Part shown: positions 9,616-17,252 of the stretch, in pieces
Layout: each line of letters starts with the position of its first letter
Numbering within the stretch: position 1 is the first letter of the stretch
Assembly: GCF_005849285.1 (NCBI RefSeq)
Contig: NZ_CP040517.1
Location: forward strand, 1,618,501-1,682,500
Direction of reading: 5' to 3'
Origin: Luteithermobacter gelatinilyticus
GTDB taxonomy: Bacteria; Pseudomonadota; Alphaproteobacteria; Sphingomonadales; Emcibacteraceae
Length of the DNA: 64,000 bases
Program-made: the position numbers and the translations under genes
The notes under the pieces: generated by a model
Seen by the model: the letters and a program-made list of their open reading frames with translations, nothing else
What the model was told of the DNA's origin: nothing
Database searches by the model: none

Positions 9616-10427
9616 CATTAAAAAAAATCAGAACCCTGCTTGTGGATGATGAACCGCTGGCCCTGCGTGGCCTTGAACTGAGACTGGAAGAATTTGACGA
9701 CATTGACATTATCGGCACCTGCAGCAATGGTCGCGAAGCCATCAAAAAAATCCGTACCGAAAAACCCGATCTGGTGTTTCTGGATATTCAGATGCCCGGA
9801 TTTGATGGATTCGCCGTCATCAAATCCCTGCTCCGGGAGGAACTTCCCCTAGTCTGTTTTGTGACGGCTTTCAATGACTACGCCATCAAGGCCTTTGAAT
9901 CCCATGCACTGGATTATCTCTTGAAACCGGTAGAGCAGGAGCGCTTGGCGCAAACCGTTGCGCGGGTACGTGAACATATCGCTGAACGGATGGCTGTTGA
10001 ACAGAATGCCCGACTCGTAGACCTGATCCGATCCATGGATGACCCGCCTATGGTAGAGCTGTCGGAAATCATCAATGCCACCGATTTGACGTCACAAACA
10101 CCGTACGAAACCCACCTTAATATCAAGGACCGGGGCCAGATCACGCGTCTTGAAGTCGCCAGCATTGACTGGATCGACGCCGCCGGGGATTATATGTGCA
10201 TACATGCGGACGGGAAGACCCACATCCTGCGGGAAACCATGAAAAATATGGAAAAACGTCTGGATCCAGAGATTTTCCAGCGTGTACATCGCTCAACCAT
10301 CATCAATCTGAATAAGGTTAGCGAACTGCACCCCGTCTCCGGTGGCAAATACGAGGTAGTTCTTGAAAACGGCGCCACCCTCCAGGTCAGCCGTAATTAT
10401 CGTGATGTGTTGGGCCGGTTTCTGTAA
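9612..10427 (+). CDS. LytTR-family response regulator
   Basis: DNA-binding response regulator, 271 residues, partner of the overlapping LytS-type kinase. The receiver domain (residues 5-120) has the acidic pair DDE near 12-14, the phospho-acceptor Asp58 in FLDIQMPGFDGF and the conserved Lys105 in LLKPVEQ. The C-terminal LytTR domain (about 165-271) has the typical DWIDAAGDYMCIHADGKTH, LRETMKNMEKRL and FQRVHRSTIINLNKV stretches. LytTR proteins bind pairs of direct repeats about one turn long; I did not find a convincing site before the RND permease. The small tandem repeat at 8401-8433 is the only direct-repeat array nearby. Confidence 0.95.
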   Translation: MTLKKIRTLLVDDEPLALRGLELRLEEFDDIDIIGTCSNGREAIKKIRTEKPDLVFLDIQMPGFDGFAVIKSLLREELPLVCFVTAFNDYAIKAFESHALDYLLKPVEQERLAQTVARVREHIAERMAVEQNARLVDLIRSMDDPPMVELSEIINATDLTSQTPYETHLNIKDRGQITRLEVASIDWIDAAGDYMCIHADGKTHILRETMKNMEKRLDPEIFQRVHRSTIINLNKVSELHPVSGGKYEVVLENGATLQVSRNYRDVLGRFL

Positions 10428-10594
10428 AAATCTGCCCGGCACGCTTTCCCCGATTGCCCCTCCCCCATTCTTCGGGCTGTCTCTTCCGCAATCTTCACGA
10501 AGCTGATAAGCTCTGATTTATATTGAAGAAACAATTCCTAACATAAACGATTATTAGAACAATGCTTTACCGTGATGTATTCAGCGGAAAAACA

Positions 10595-11608
10595 ATGGCT
10601 ACAGAGTTGAGATTCTATACAGCAACCCAGGAAGCCTGGGACGCTATGTATGTGGATTGTCAACGCGCACATGAGTCTATCCGTTTTGAACAATATCTTC
10701 TGAAAGACGATGAAACCGGGAGCCGGTTTCTGGAGTTGTTTTATCAAAAGGCCAGGCAGGGCGTTCGAATCAGCCTGTCGCTGGACAGTGTGGGCAGTCG
10801 GGGGCTGCGCCGCTCCCCCTTGGTTCAGAAAATCCGCGACGCCGGCGGTGAGGTTGATTTTTACAATCCCCTGGGATGGAAAAACATTTTCCAGCCGTCA
10901 CGCTGGCTGCCCCGCAACCATTGCAAAACCATGCTGATCGACGGGCGCATCGCCTATATCGGGGGGATGTGCGTTGCCCATTACATGAAAGACTGGCGGG
11001 ATCTTCAGGCCAGAATCACCGGGGAACTGGCCCAATTGATGGCGGAAAACAGCGCCCGGGATACGGCTCTGACCGGCAATCATCTCTACCAATATATTCT
11101 TAAAACGTCTGGCCGTCATCCGATCTATAACGAACTGTTGAGGGAAATTGCCCGCGCCCGGAAAAGCATTTATCTGGCCACGGCTTATTTTTTCCCGCCC
11201 CGTCGGCTGCGGCAGGCCCTTGCCGAAGCCGTCCGACGCGGGGTTGACGTTAAATTAATGCTGCCGGAAAAGACCGACGTGCCATTGGCCATGGATTTCA
11301 GCCGCTCCTATTTCCCGGAACTGGCCGAAAAAGGCATAGATATCCGAATTTATGCCCAATCCGTCCTGCATGCCAAATATGTGGTAATTGACGATCACTG
11401 GGCCACCTTGGGCAGCACCAATCTGGATTATCTCAGCCTGTTCCACAACCGGGAAAGCAATTTGATGATTTACGAACCGGAAACCATCGCCACACTGAAA
11501 CAGCTTTTTGAAAATGATCTGCAACTCTGCCGCCGGGCCAATCCCCGTTTCACACTGTTGCAAAGACTGTTTTTCCCCCTGACCCGGCGCCTGAGGAGGT
11601 TGTTTTGA
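10595..11608 (+). CDS. Phospholipase D-family protein (cardiolipin-synthase-like)
   Basis: Two HKD motifs mark the PLD superfamily: NHCKTMLIDGRIAYIGG (first) and LHAKYVVIDDHWATLGSTN (second), each with the catalytic His and Lys. The likely reaction is phosphatidyl transfer, as in cardiolipin synthase ClsB-type enzymes, but phospholipase activity cannot be excluded. There is no N-terminal membrane segment, so it resembles the short ClsB-like group; the C-terminus is basic. About 337 residues. An ATG at 10562 in frame adds 11 residues but has no ribosome site; GGA upstream of 10595 is slightly better. The next gene starts 18 bp after the stop, so the two are probably co-transcribed. Confidence 0.9.
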   Translation: MATELRFYTATQEAWDAMYVDCQRAHESIRFEQYLLKDDETGSRFLELFYQKARQGVRISLSLDSVGSRGLRRSPLVQKIRDAGGEVDFYNPLGWKNIFQPSRWLPRNHCKTMLIDGRIAYIGGMCVAHYMKDWRDLQARITGELAQLMAENSARDTALTGNHLYQYILKTSGRHPIYNELLREIARARKSIYLATAYFFPPRRLRQALAEAVRRGVDVKLMLPEKTDVPLAMDFSRSYFPELAEKGIDIRIYAQSVLHAKYVVIDDHWATLGSTNLDYLSLFHNRESNLMIYEPETIATLKQLFENDLQLCRRANPRFTLLQRLFFPLTRRLRRLF

Positions 11609-11626
11609 GCAAAAGGACATGTTGAC

Positions 11627-12388
11627 ATGAGCTATAAGATCCTGTTCAGCAATATCGGCTACGCCAAAGGCATAGACGGTAGCCTCAAGTCCCATATGCG
11701 ATATTTTCATCGCCATTTCTATGCAAATATTTCCGTCCAGAAACAGGTGCTCCATCAACTGAAAAATCTGATCGAAACGGAAATGCCCGATCTGTGCTGT
11801 TTTGTGGAAATCGACCGGGGGTCTGTTCATTCTGCCCAACTCAATCAGATCCACGAACTGATGGACGAGGAATATACTTATCACGACATTGCAGACAAAT
11901 ATGGCGAAAACAGCCTTCTGGGGCGGCTACCACTTCATGCGGGCAAAAGCAACGCCTTTTTGGCCAAAGCTCCGCTACCGTTTGAACGGCTGTATTTCGG
12001 ATATGGCCGCAAGCGCCTGATTTATAAACTTATTCTGTCCGAAGACATTCATGTATTTTTTGCCCATTTTTCCTTAAATCAGAAAATACGCCTGCGGCAA
12101 TTCGAGGAGGTCTATTATCTGGTCCGCGACCTTGACCAGGAGGTGATCCTGCTAGCCGATTTCAATATCCTGAAAGGTTTTCGCGAATTAAACCCGTTAT
12201 TGGAAACCACGGCGCTCACGGTTCTGAACAAGGAAGAGGAGCCCACCTTCACCTTTCACCGCAAGCGCCACGCTCTGGATCTGTGTCTGTGCACCCCAGG
12301 AATTGCAGAACGCGCCGATCTCAAAATCATCCCCCAGCCTTTTTCCGACCATGCCGCCCTACTGCTGAACATTCATGTTCAGACATGA
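11627..12388 (+). CDS. Endonuclease/exonuclease/phosphatase-fold protein
   Basis: The 253-residue protein shows the metal-dependent EEP fold: an N-terminal strand YKILFSNIGYAKG, a metal-site Glu in LCCFVEIDRG (about residue 60), HFSLNQKIRLRQF, the LADFNILKGF motif with the Asp/Asn pair, and a C-terminal SDHAALLLNIHV with the catalytic Asp-His. No signal peptide is visible. The neighbour is a PLD-family enzyme 18 bp upstream; EEP proteins of this kind are often paired with lipid-modifying genes, so a phosphodiesterase acting on a lipid headgroup is possible, but DNA or other phosphodiesters cannot be ruled out. Function not recognised beyond the fold. Confidence 0.85.
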   Translation: MSYKILFSNIGYAKGIDGSLKSHMRYFHRHFYANISVQKQVLHQLKNLIETEMPDLCCFVEIDRGSVHSAQLNQIHELMDEEYTYHDIADKYGENSLLGRLPLHAGKSNAFLAKAPLPFERLYFGYGRKRLIYKLILSEDIHVFFAHFSLNQKIRLRQFEEVYYLVRDLDQEVILLADFNILKGFRELNPLLETTALTVLNKEEEPTFTFHRKRHALDLCLCTPGIAERADLKIIPQPFSDHAALLLNIHVQT

Positions 12389-12398
12389 ATTCCTTTTT
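12371..12398 (+). terminator. Hairpin over the stop codon, possible terminator
   Basis: ATTCATGT (12371-12378) and ACATGAAT (12383-12390) form a perfect 8-bp stem with a 4-nt loop. The stop codon of the EEP gene is inside the stem. TCCTTTTTC follows, a short U-tract. Moderate to weak terminator. Confidence 0.45.
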
Positions 12399-12414
12399 CA
12401 GAGACTGGACTTTC

Positions 12415-12430
12415 ATCCGTCAGGACGGAT
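12415..12430. promoter_or_regulatory. 16-bp palindrome upstream of the amine-dehydrogenase-like gene
   Basis: ATCCGTC and GACGGAT flank a 2-bp centre. The gap is too short for a stable RNA loop, so the symmetry fits a dimeric repressor or activator site better. It lies 62 bp before the start at 12492. The regulator is unknown. Confidence 0.35.
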
Positions 12431-12491
12431 AGACTGCTTGGCGAGACTTTTCCCTCTCATAACAAATACATACAGATAGCATCAAATAAAC

Positions 12492-14573
12492 ATGCCAAAA
12501 CAACATATGCAGACTTCCCCCTACGACATTCTGTTTGAACCGCTCAAGATCGGTCCCAAAACCATCCGCAACCGTTTTTATCAGGTCCCGCACTGCAATG
12601 GCATGGGCCACCGCTGGCCCCAGTCCATGGCAGAAATGCGCCGGATCAAGGCCGAAGGCGGCTGGGGCGCGGTCTGTACCGAAGAATGCGAGATTCACCC
12701 CTCCAGCGATCTGTCCGGCGGTACATTGATGCGTCTGTGGGATGACAGTGACATCCCGACCCATGCTCTGATGGTGGAAAAAGTCCAGGCCCACGGGGCG
12801 TTGGCCGGCCTTCAACTGGTCCATAACGGCTCCGCCGTCAGCAATCTGTTCACTCGTATTCCCCCCTTGGCTCCATCCGCCCGGGCGGCACGTTATTACG
12901 ACCCTGTGCAGGCCCGCAGTATGGACAAGGCTGACATTCGCGCCCTGCGCCAATGGCACAAAGATGCTGTGAAGCGGGCCATGACCGCCGGTTACGATAT
13001 CGTTTATGTTTATGCCGGACATAATCTCAGCCTGCTGATGCATTTCCTTTCGCCACGTTATAACCAGCGCACCGACGAATATGGCGGGCCCATGAAAAAC
13101 CGCGTTCGCCTGCTTCGGGAAATTCTGCAAGACACCAAAGAGCTTGCCGAAGGAAAATGTGCCGTGGCGTTCCGGTTCGCTGTGGACGAACTTTTGGGCC
13201 CTGAGGGCCTCAGATGCGAGGAGGAAGGCCGGGAGGTGGTCGAACTTCTGGCGGACCTTCCCGATCTGTGGGATGTGAATGTGTCCGATTGGGCCAATGA
13301 TTCCCTACCTTCACGATTCGGCCCCGAAGGCCATCAGGAACCTTATATAAAATTTGTCAAACAAGTGACCCGGAAACCTGTAGTCGGCGTCGGGCGTTTT
13401 ACCTCGCCGGATACAATGGTATCGCAAATCAAACGTGGCGTGCTTGACCTGATCGGCGCCGCCCGGCCGTCCATCGCCGACCCATTCCTGCCCAATAAGA
13501 TCCGCGACGGCCGCAGCGATGAAATCCGTGAATGTATTGGCTGCAACATCTGCATTACCGGTGACATGCAGGCGGTGCCCTTGCGGTGCACACAGAACCC
13601 GACAATGGGCGAAGAGTGGCGCAAGGGCTGGCATCCTGAACGAATCGACCCGGCCGGAAGCAAGGATAACGTGCTAATCGTCGGCAGCGGCCCCGCCGGT
13701 CTGGAAGCCGCGCTTGCCCTGTCCAATCGGGGGTATGAAGTCGTGCTGGCGGAGCAGCGGGATATCCTTGGTGGACGCGTGGTGCGCGAGGCCAGGCTGC
13801 CGGGACTGGCCAGTTGGCGGCGGGTGGTCGACTATCGCGAATATTTGCTGCAACAAAAGGCCAATGTGCAAATTTATAAAAACAGTCCCCTGAAGGCCCG
13901 GGACATTCTGGACTTCGGCTTTAATCACGTGGTTCTGGCAACCGGGTCAAGCTGGCGTAAAGACGGCGTGGGACGGGAAATCCCCTATCCCCTGCCGCTT
14001 GGCCAAATGGATGTTCTGGGACCCGATGACCTGATGGATGAAAAATTCCTAGAACAAAAAAAGTTCACGGGCCCGGTGGTGATCTTTGATGATGACCATT
14101 ATTATATGGCCAGCGTTCTGGCCGAACGGCTGGTGCAACAAAAAGCGGAGGTTATTTTCGTCACGCCGGACTCAAAGGTGGCGGCCTGGACCGAAAACAC
14201 ACTGGAACAGAAACGCATTCAGCGCCGTCTGCTGGAGCTTGGCGTGCGCCTGATTTGCAATCGCACCGTAACAGCTGCGGATCGGGGAACCCTTACCCTT
14301 GCCTGTACCTATAGCGGACAGGAGGACGTCCTGGAAGCCGCGCATTTTCTGCCTGTAACCAGCCGCCTTCCACATGACAACCTGTATCATGAACTGCATC
14401 AGCAGGCAGACCGGTTTGCCGATCATGGCATCAAGTCGGTAACCCGCATCGGGGACTGCTATGCCCCTGCCTCCATTGCGGCGGCAGTCTATCACGGCCA
14501 TCTTTACGCCCGGCAATTGGACCATCCCGGTGACCTCTGGACGGATTTCCGACGGGAAAATCGCTGGTCCTGA
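12492..14573 (+). CDS. Iron-sulfur flavoprotein amine dehydrogenase-like (TMADH / histamine dehydrogenase family)
   Basis: 693 residues: an old-yellow-enzyme barrel (1-345), a 4Fe-4S site and a C-terminal ADP/NAD(P)-like domain (390-690). Close to trimethylamine dehydrogenase: Cys35 in NRFYQVPHCNG fits the Cys that binds FMN covalently; Tyr174 and His177 (VYVYAGH) and Asp270 match catalytic residues; Cys348, 351, 354 and 366 (CIGCNIC...C) ligate the cluster; VGSGPAGLEAA is the second Rossmann motif. In the substrate pocket the aromatic bowl is only partly kept: Trp267 is present, but the other two positions are Glu65 and Asp358, a pattern closer to histamine dehydrogenase. I infer oxidation of an amine other than trimethylamine, with electrons passed to an electron-transfer flavoprotein. 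Stands alone; its 3' end faces the cytochrome gene 12 bp away. Confidence 0.88.
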   Translation: MPKQHMQTSPYDILFEPLKIGPKTIRNRFYQVPHCNGMGHRWPQSMAEMRRIKAEGGWGAVCTEECEIHPSSDLSGGTLMRLWDDSDIPTHALMVEKVQAHGALAGLQLVHNGSAVSNLFTRIPPLAPSARAARYYDPVQARSMDKADIRALRQWHKDAVKRAMTAGYDIVYVYAGHNLSLLMHFLSPRYNQRTDEYGGPMKNRVRLLREILQDTKELAEGKCAVAFRFAVDELLGPEGLRCEEEGREVVELLADLPDLWDVNVSDWANDSLPSRFGPEGHQEPYIKFVKQVTRKPVVGVGRFTSPDTMVSQIKRGVLDLIGAARPSIADPFLPNKIRDGRSDEIRECIGCNICITGDMQAVPLRCTQNPTMGEEWRKGWHPERIDPAGSKDNVLIVGSGPAGLEAALALSNRGYEVVLAEQRDILGGRVVREARLPGLASWRRVVDYREYLLQQKANVQIYKNSPLKARDILDFGFNHVVLATGSSWRKDGVGREIPYPLPLGQMDVLGPDDLMDEKFLEQKKFTGPVVIFDDDHYYMASVLAERLVQQKAEVIFVTPDSKVAAWTENTLEQKRIQRRLLELGVRLICNRTVTAADRGTLTLACTYSGQEDVLEAAHFLPVTSRLPHDNLYHELHQQADRFADHGIKSVTRIGDCYAPASIAAAVYHGHLYARQLDHPGDLWTDFRRENRWS

Positions 14574-14590
14574 AGCTTATCCGCTTCAGG
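14569..14590. terminator. Shared hairpin between two convergent stop codons
   Basis: CCTGAAGC (14569-14576) and GCTTCAGG (14583-14590) form a perfect 8-bp stem with a 6-nt loop. The stop of the flavoprotein gene (14571-14573) and of the cytochrome gene (14586-14588, minus) are both inside it. There is no U-tract on either strand, so it may protect 3' ends or pause transcription rather than terminate alone. Confidence 0.4.
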
Positions 14591-15056
14591 CCCTTTCGGG
14601 GGTAATTTTCTTCCCCGGTTTTATTTTCTGGGGCTCTATGTCCCGGGTCTGTCTGATTTTCTGGGAGACGTGGCAAAATAACAGCAACGGTGTTGCCAGA
14701 CCCAGCCCCCAGTGAATATAGCCGGCCCACTGGCGCAAGGTTTCGTCTCCTGCATAATACAGCAAGTACCCGGTGCTGATCAGCACCCCGGCCACAGCCA
14801 CCATCAGAAAACCTGTCTTGCGGCTGCGCCCGGTTTTCCACCAGCGCTGAATATGCATGCCCCAATACCAGCCAAACAAAATAAGCGCCAACATGGCCAA
14901 AAGCCCGTGCAGCTTCATCAGCCACGGCTCAAACGGATGCGGCACCGGGCCAAACATCCCCTCCACGCGGACGAAATAATGAAAAACAAGCCACAGCGCC
15001 CCGCTTATAAACAGCAGTGCGACAACGCCGTAAACCTGTTTCCCGAACTGTTTCAC
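14586..15056 (-). CDS. Small four-helix membrane protein, probable b-type cytochrome
   Basis: 156 residues with four membrane helices (about 9-29, 48-68, 82-100, 112-131). His50 and His68 lie at the two ends of helix 2, and His115 and His129 at the two ends of helix 4: the layout of a diheme b561-like or DUF4405-type cytochrome. A basic, Pro-rich tail follows. It starts 1 bp after the stop of the upstream FMN-binding gene, so the pair is an operon. I infer that it carries electrons through the inner membrane to the exported flavoprotein. Heme binding is inferred only from the histidine pattern. Confidence 0.75.
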   Translation of the reverse strand: MKQFGKQVYGVVALLFISGALWLVFHYFVRVEGMFGPVPHPFEPWLMKLHGLLAMLALILFGWYWGMHIQRWWKTGRSRKTGFLMVAVAGVLISTGYLLYYAGDETLRQWAGYIHWGLGLATPLLLFCHVSQKIRQTRDIEPQKIKPGKKITPERA

Positions 15057-15057
15057 G

Positions 15058-15615
15058 CTAGTCTCCTGTCGCCGTCTGCCCGGTGATTTTCTGATCCAGG
15101 ACCAGCGCCAGCCGCGCCAGACGTTTCATGGTATTGGTGGAAAGCGTTGCCCCGGAAATTCCATGAATGGTTTTGTCCAGTTTCCGATCTCCTGTCAGGC
15201 TCGCCCCCTCGAACTGTTTTCGAAAAGCAGGGTAGCGTACCTCAGCGCCGTGGCTTTCCCGATATATCAATACGGAAATGTCATAAATCCGTCCCCCCTT
15301 GACGGTAACACCAGCGGTGATCGGGTAAAGCTTCCCCAGGTCATTCAAGATCCAGACGCTCATATCCTGTTTCTGCCAATACGGAATCCGTAGCGGCGCC
15401 GGATATTTAATGATCCCGCCAATAACATCCCGAAGGTCCTGATCCACCCAAAGGGTCCGGGACTCCGGTACCGGCGTTCCCAGCATCCCGGCCACATAGC
15501 TGTCGATCTTCTGGAAGACCTGCTCTTCCGCCGTCAGACCGGAAACACCGCCCAGCAGCCACAGCAGAACCACAACCGGGCAACTTTTTATGTGACGTAA
15601 GATTTTCTTCTGCAT
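15058..15615 (-). CDS. Exported FMN-binding domain protein (ApbE substrate)
   Basis: 185 residues with an N-terminal membrane or signal segment (about 11-29). The C-terminal FMN_bind domain carries SGATLST (154-160), the motif whose Ser or Thr receives covalent FMN from ApbE in NqrC, RnfG and related proteins. It is short and has one domain. The adjacent cytochrome gene follows after 1 bp, and an ApbE gene lies 1.6 kb away across a porin. Taken together this is an extracytoplasmic flavin electron carrier. It has its own upstream region: a terminator separates it from the porin gene. Possible roles include periplasmic reduction of ferric iron or another acceptor; not shown by the sequence. Confidence 0.85.
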   Translation of the reverse strand: MQKKILRHIKSCPVVVLLWLLGGVSGLTAEEQVFQKIDSYVAGMLGTPVPESRTLWVDQDLRDVIGGIIKYPAPLRIPYWQKQDMSVWILNDLGKLYPITAGVTVKGGRIYDISVLIYRESHGAEVRYPAFRKQFEGASLTGDRKLDKTIHGISGATLSTNTMKRLARLALVLDQKITGQTATGD

Positions 15616-15684
15616 AAACCGCTCTCTTTCAAATCGGTCATATCATTCAGCGGCCTTTCAGGCAATATATTTTAAGAATTAATT

Positions 15685-15720
15685 GCAAAAAAAAGGAAGA
15701 CACAATGCCGTGCCTTCCTT
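15685..15720 (-). terminator. Rho-independent terminator after the porin gene
   Basis: On the minus strand AAGGAAG (15720-15714) pairs with CTTCCTT (15699-15693), extended by GTG/CAC with one mismatch, and is followed by eight or nine U. It ends transcription from the porin gene before the FMN-binding gene. A second stem, GGACGGCC with GGCCGTCC (15764-15757 and 15739-15732), lies just upstream of it without a strong U-tract. Confidence 0.8.
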
Positions 15721-15782
15721 CCGTAAAATTGGGACGGCCACCTCCCCCTTACCGAAGGCCGTCCTGACACTCATAGACGTAA

Positions 15783-17057
15783 TTAGAATTGCAGACCGAT
15801 GCCCAGATTGATGCGGTTGTCTTCCTTAGCCTCGTTGGCAAAATCATCAATCTGATAATCCATTTTCAGCACCACATCCTCATGTGGCCAGTAATTGATA
15901 CCGATATTGGTCTGTTTATAGGCACTGTCAATCTCGTCCCCGGCTTCATTGTCCCAGACACTATAGCGGGCAAAAACGCCCACGGCGGACTGTTCACCGA
16001 TGGAGAATTTATAAGACGGCTCCACAAACCAGCCCCGTTGTTTGTCCCGGCCGAAGGCTTCGGGGGCATCTCCGCTCAGATCCCATTGGGCAAACAGCGC
16101 CCGCAGACCGAAGGATCCATTGGCTGTTACCTGGCGATTGATATCTGTATGCACCTCGATCAGTGTAGCGGAAGTATCCGTTGCGCCTTGGGTCAGATCA
16201 TCCTGATATTGCACGGACGCCGCAACCTTGACCCCCGGAAGACCGGCCCAGGTCAGCCGACCCGTAAAAGCAGAATTTTTCCAGTCGGCTTCCGCCACTT
16301 TTTGCCGGCCATTACGGATTTTAAAGGCATTTCCCCCTTCTGTTGGGGTCTCCAGGCCGGAGTGCATCATCAGATCATAGGTCACATCATGCCCCAGATT
16401 TCCGCTCAGTCTCACACCGGCTTCCCACCACGTAGTGGGAATGATATTTTTTTCCACATTGTTGCGTTCCACGCCATAGAAGGTCGGCGGTTCATGGGTT
16501 TCATTCAGGATCCCCACTGGAATAAGCTGTAACCCCACGGCGGCGCGATGGTTCTTGTTGAAATCGAATTCCACATAAGCTTGTTCCAGCTCAACCTCAC
16601 CCGGTGCATCGTCACCGGCCAGGGAGTGTTCCAGCTCCAGTTCACTGAAGAAACGGATGCTGTCTGTGAATTCATGACCCAGGAACAATACAAAGCGGTG
16701 GAAATCAATCTGATCCTTGTCTCCACCGTTATAATGCAGTTCCGCATATCCCCCAAGCGTGGTGCCCTGCTTGCCGCCAGCCTGCTCCTGCACCACCTGC
16801 TCCAGGGCTGATCCCGTTGCTTCCACCTTCTGATCGGTGATCGCCACCTGCTTTTGGGTTTCTTCAACCTTTTTCTCAGTCGCAGTTACTTTTTCCGTAG
16901 TCTGGCCTACGGCAGCTTTCAGTCTTTCAATTTCCTTTTGTTGCTGCTGGATGATTTCCCACATTTGTTCCGGGCTCGGCATATCCTGTGCCTGAACCCC
17001 GGGGACAAACAGCGCCATAGAAAGCGCAACGGCTGATACCGTGGACAGATATTTCAT
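15783..17057 (-). CDS. Outer-membrane porin with N-terminal coiled coil
   Basis: 424 residues. A signal peptide (about 1-23, cut after VQA) is followed by a coiled coil rich in Glu, Lys and Gln (about 28-90) and then a beta-barrel of amphipathic strands starting GTTLGGYAELHYNG and ending in the terminal Phe (GIGLQF) typical of outer-membrane proteins. It resembles OprP/OprO-like or DUF3138-type porins; the substrate is not clear. The start has a very strong ribosome site (CAGGAGGAAAT before ATG). The divergent promoter shared with apbE has Fur-like boxes, so iron control is likely. A strong terminator follows at 15685-15720. Confidence 0.88.
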   Translation of the reverse strand: MKYLSTVSAVALSMALFVPGVQAQDMPSPEQMWEIIQQQQKEIERLKAAVGQTTEKVTATEKKVEETQKQVAITDQKVEATGSALEQVVQEQAGGKQGTTLGGYAELHYNGGDKDQIDFHRFVLFLGHEFTDSIRFFSELELEHSLAGDDAPGEVELEQAYVEFDFNKNHRAAVGLQLIPVGILNETHEPPTFYGVERNNVEKNIIPTTWWEAGVRLSGNLGHDVTYDLMMHSGLETPTEGGNAFKIRNGRQKVAEADWKNSAFTGRLTWAGLPGVKVAASVQYQDDLTQGATDTSATLIEVHTDINRQVTANGSFGLRALFAQWDLSGDAPEAFGRDKQRGWFVEPSYKFSIGEQSAVGVFARYSVWDNEAGDEIDSAYKQTNIGINYWPHEDVVLKMDYQIDDFANEAKEDNRINLGIGLQF

Positions 17058-17114
17058 GATTTCCTCCTGATTTTCTTTGAATACGCAGCGTAACTCTTAA
17101 AGGCATAATAAAAA

Positions 17115-17166
17115 TGATAAGCATTCTTAAGAATGCCGTGAATATCAGATATGATTTGCATTATCA
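17115..17166. promoter_or_regulatory. Divergent operator region: two Fur-like boxes and a 16-bp palindrome
   Basis: Between the porin (minus) and apbE (plus) genes: TGATAAGCATTCTTA (17115-17129), the perfect palindrome GCATTCTTAAGAATGC (17121-17136), and TGATTTGCATTATCA (17152-17166). Against the 7-1-7 Fur consensus TGATAATNATTATCA the first site keeps most of the left half and the second keeps all of the right half. On the minus strand a -10-like TATTAT lies just after the first box. The position over both divergent promoters suggests joint repression. The motif matches are visible; the regulator is inferred. Confidence 0.5.
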
Positions 17167-17252
17167 ATATTAAAAAGATAGAAATGAGGAAATTACCAAC
17201 CTTCGGGATCAGCCCATTTTTCAGTGGACCCATTTTTTCAGTGAGCCGTAAG

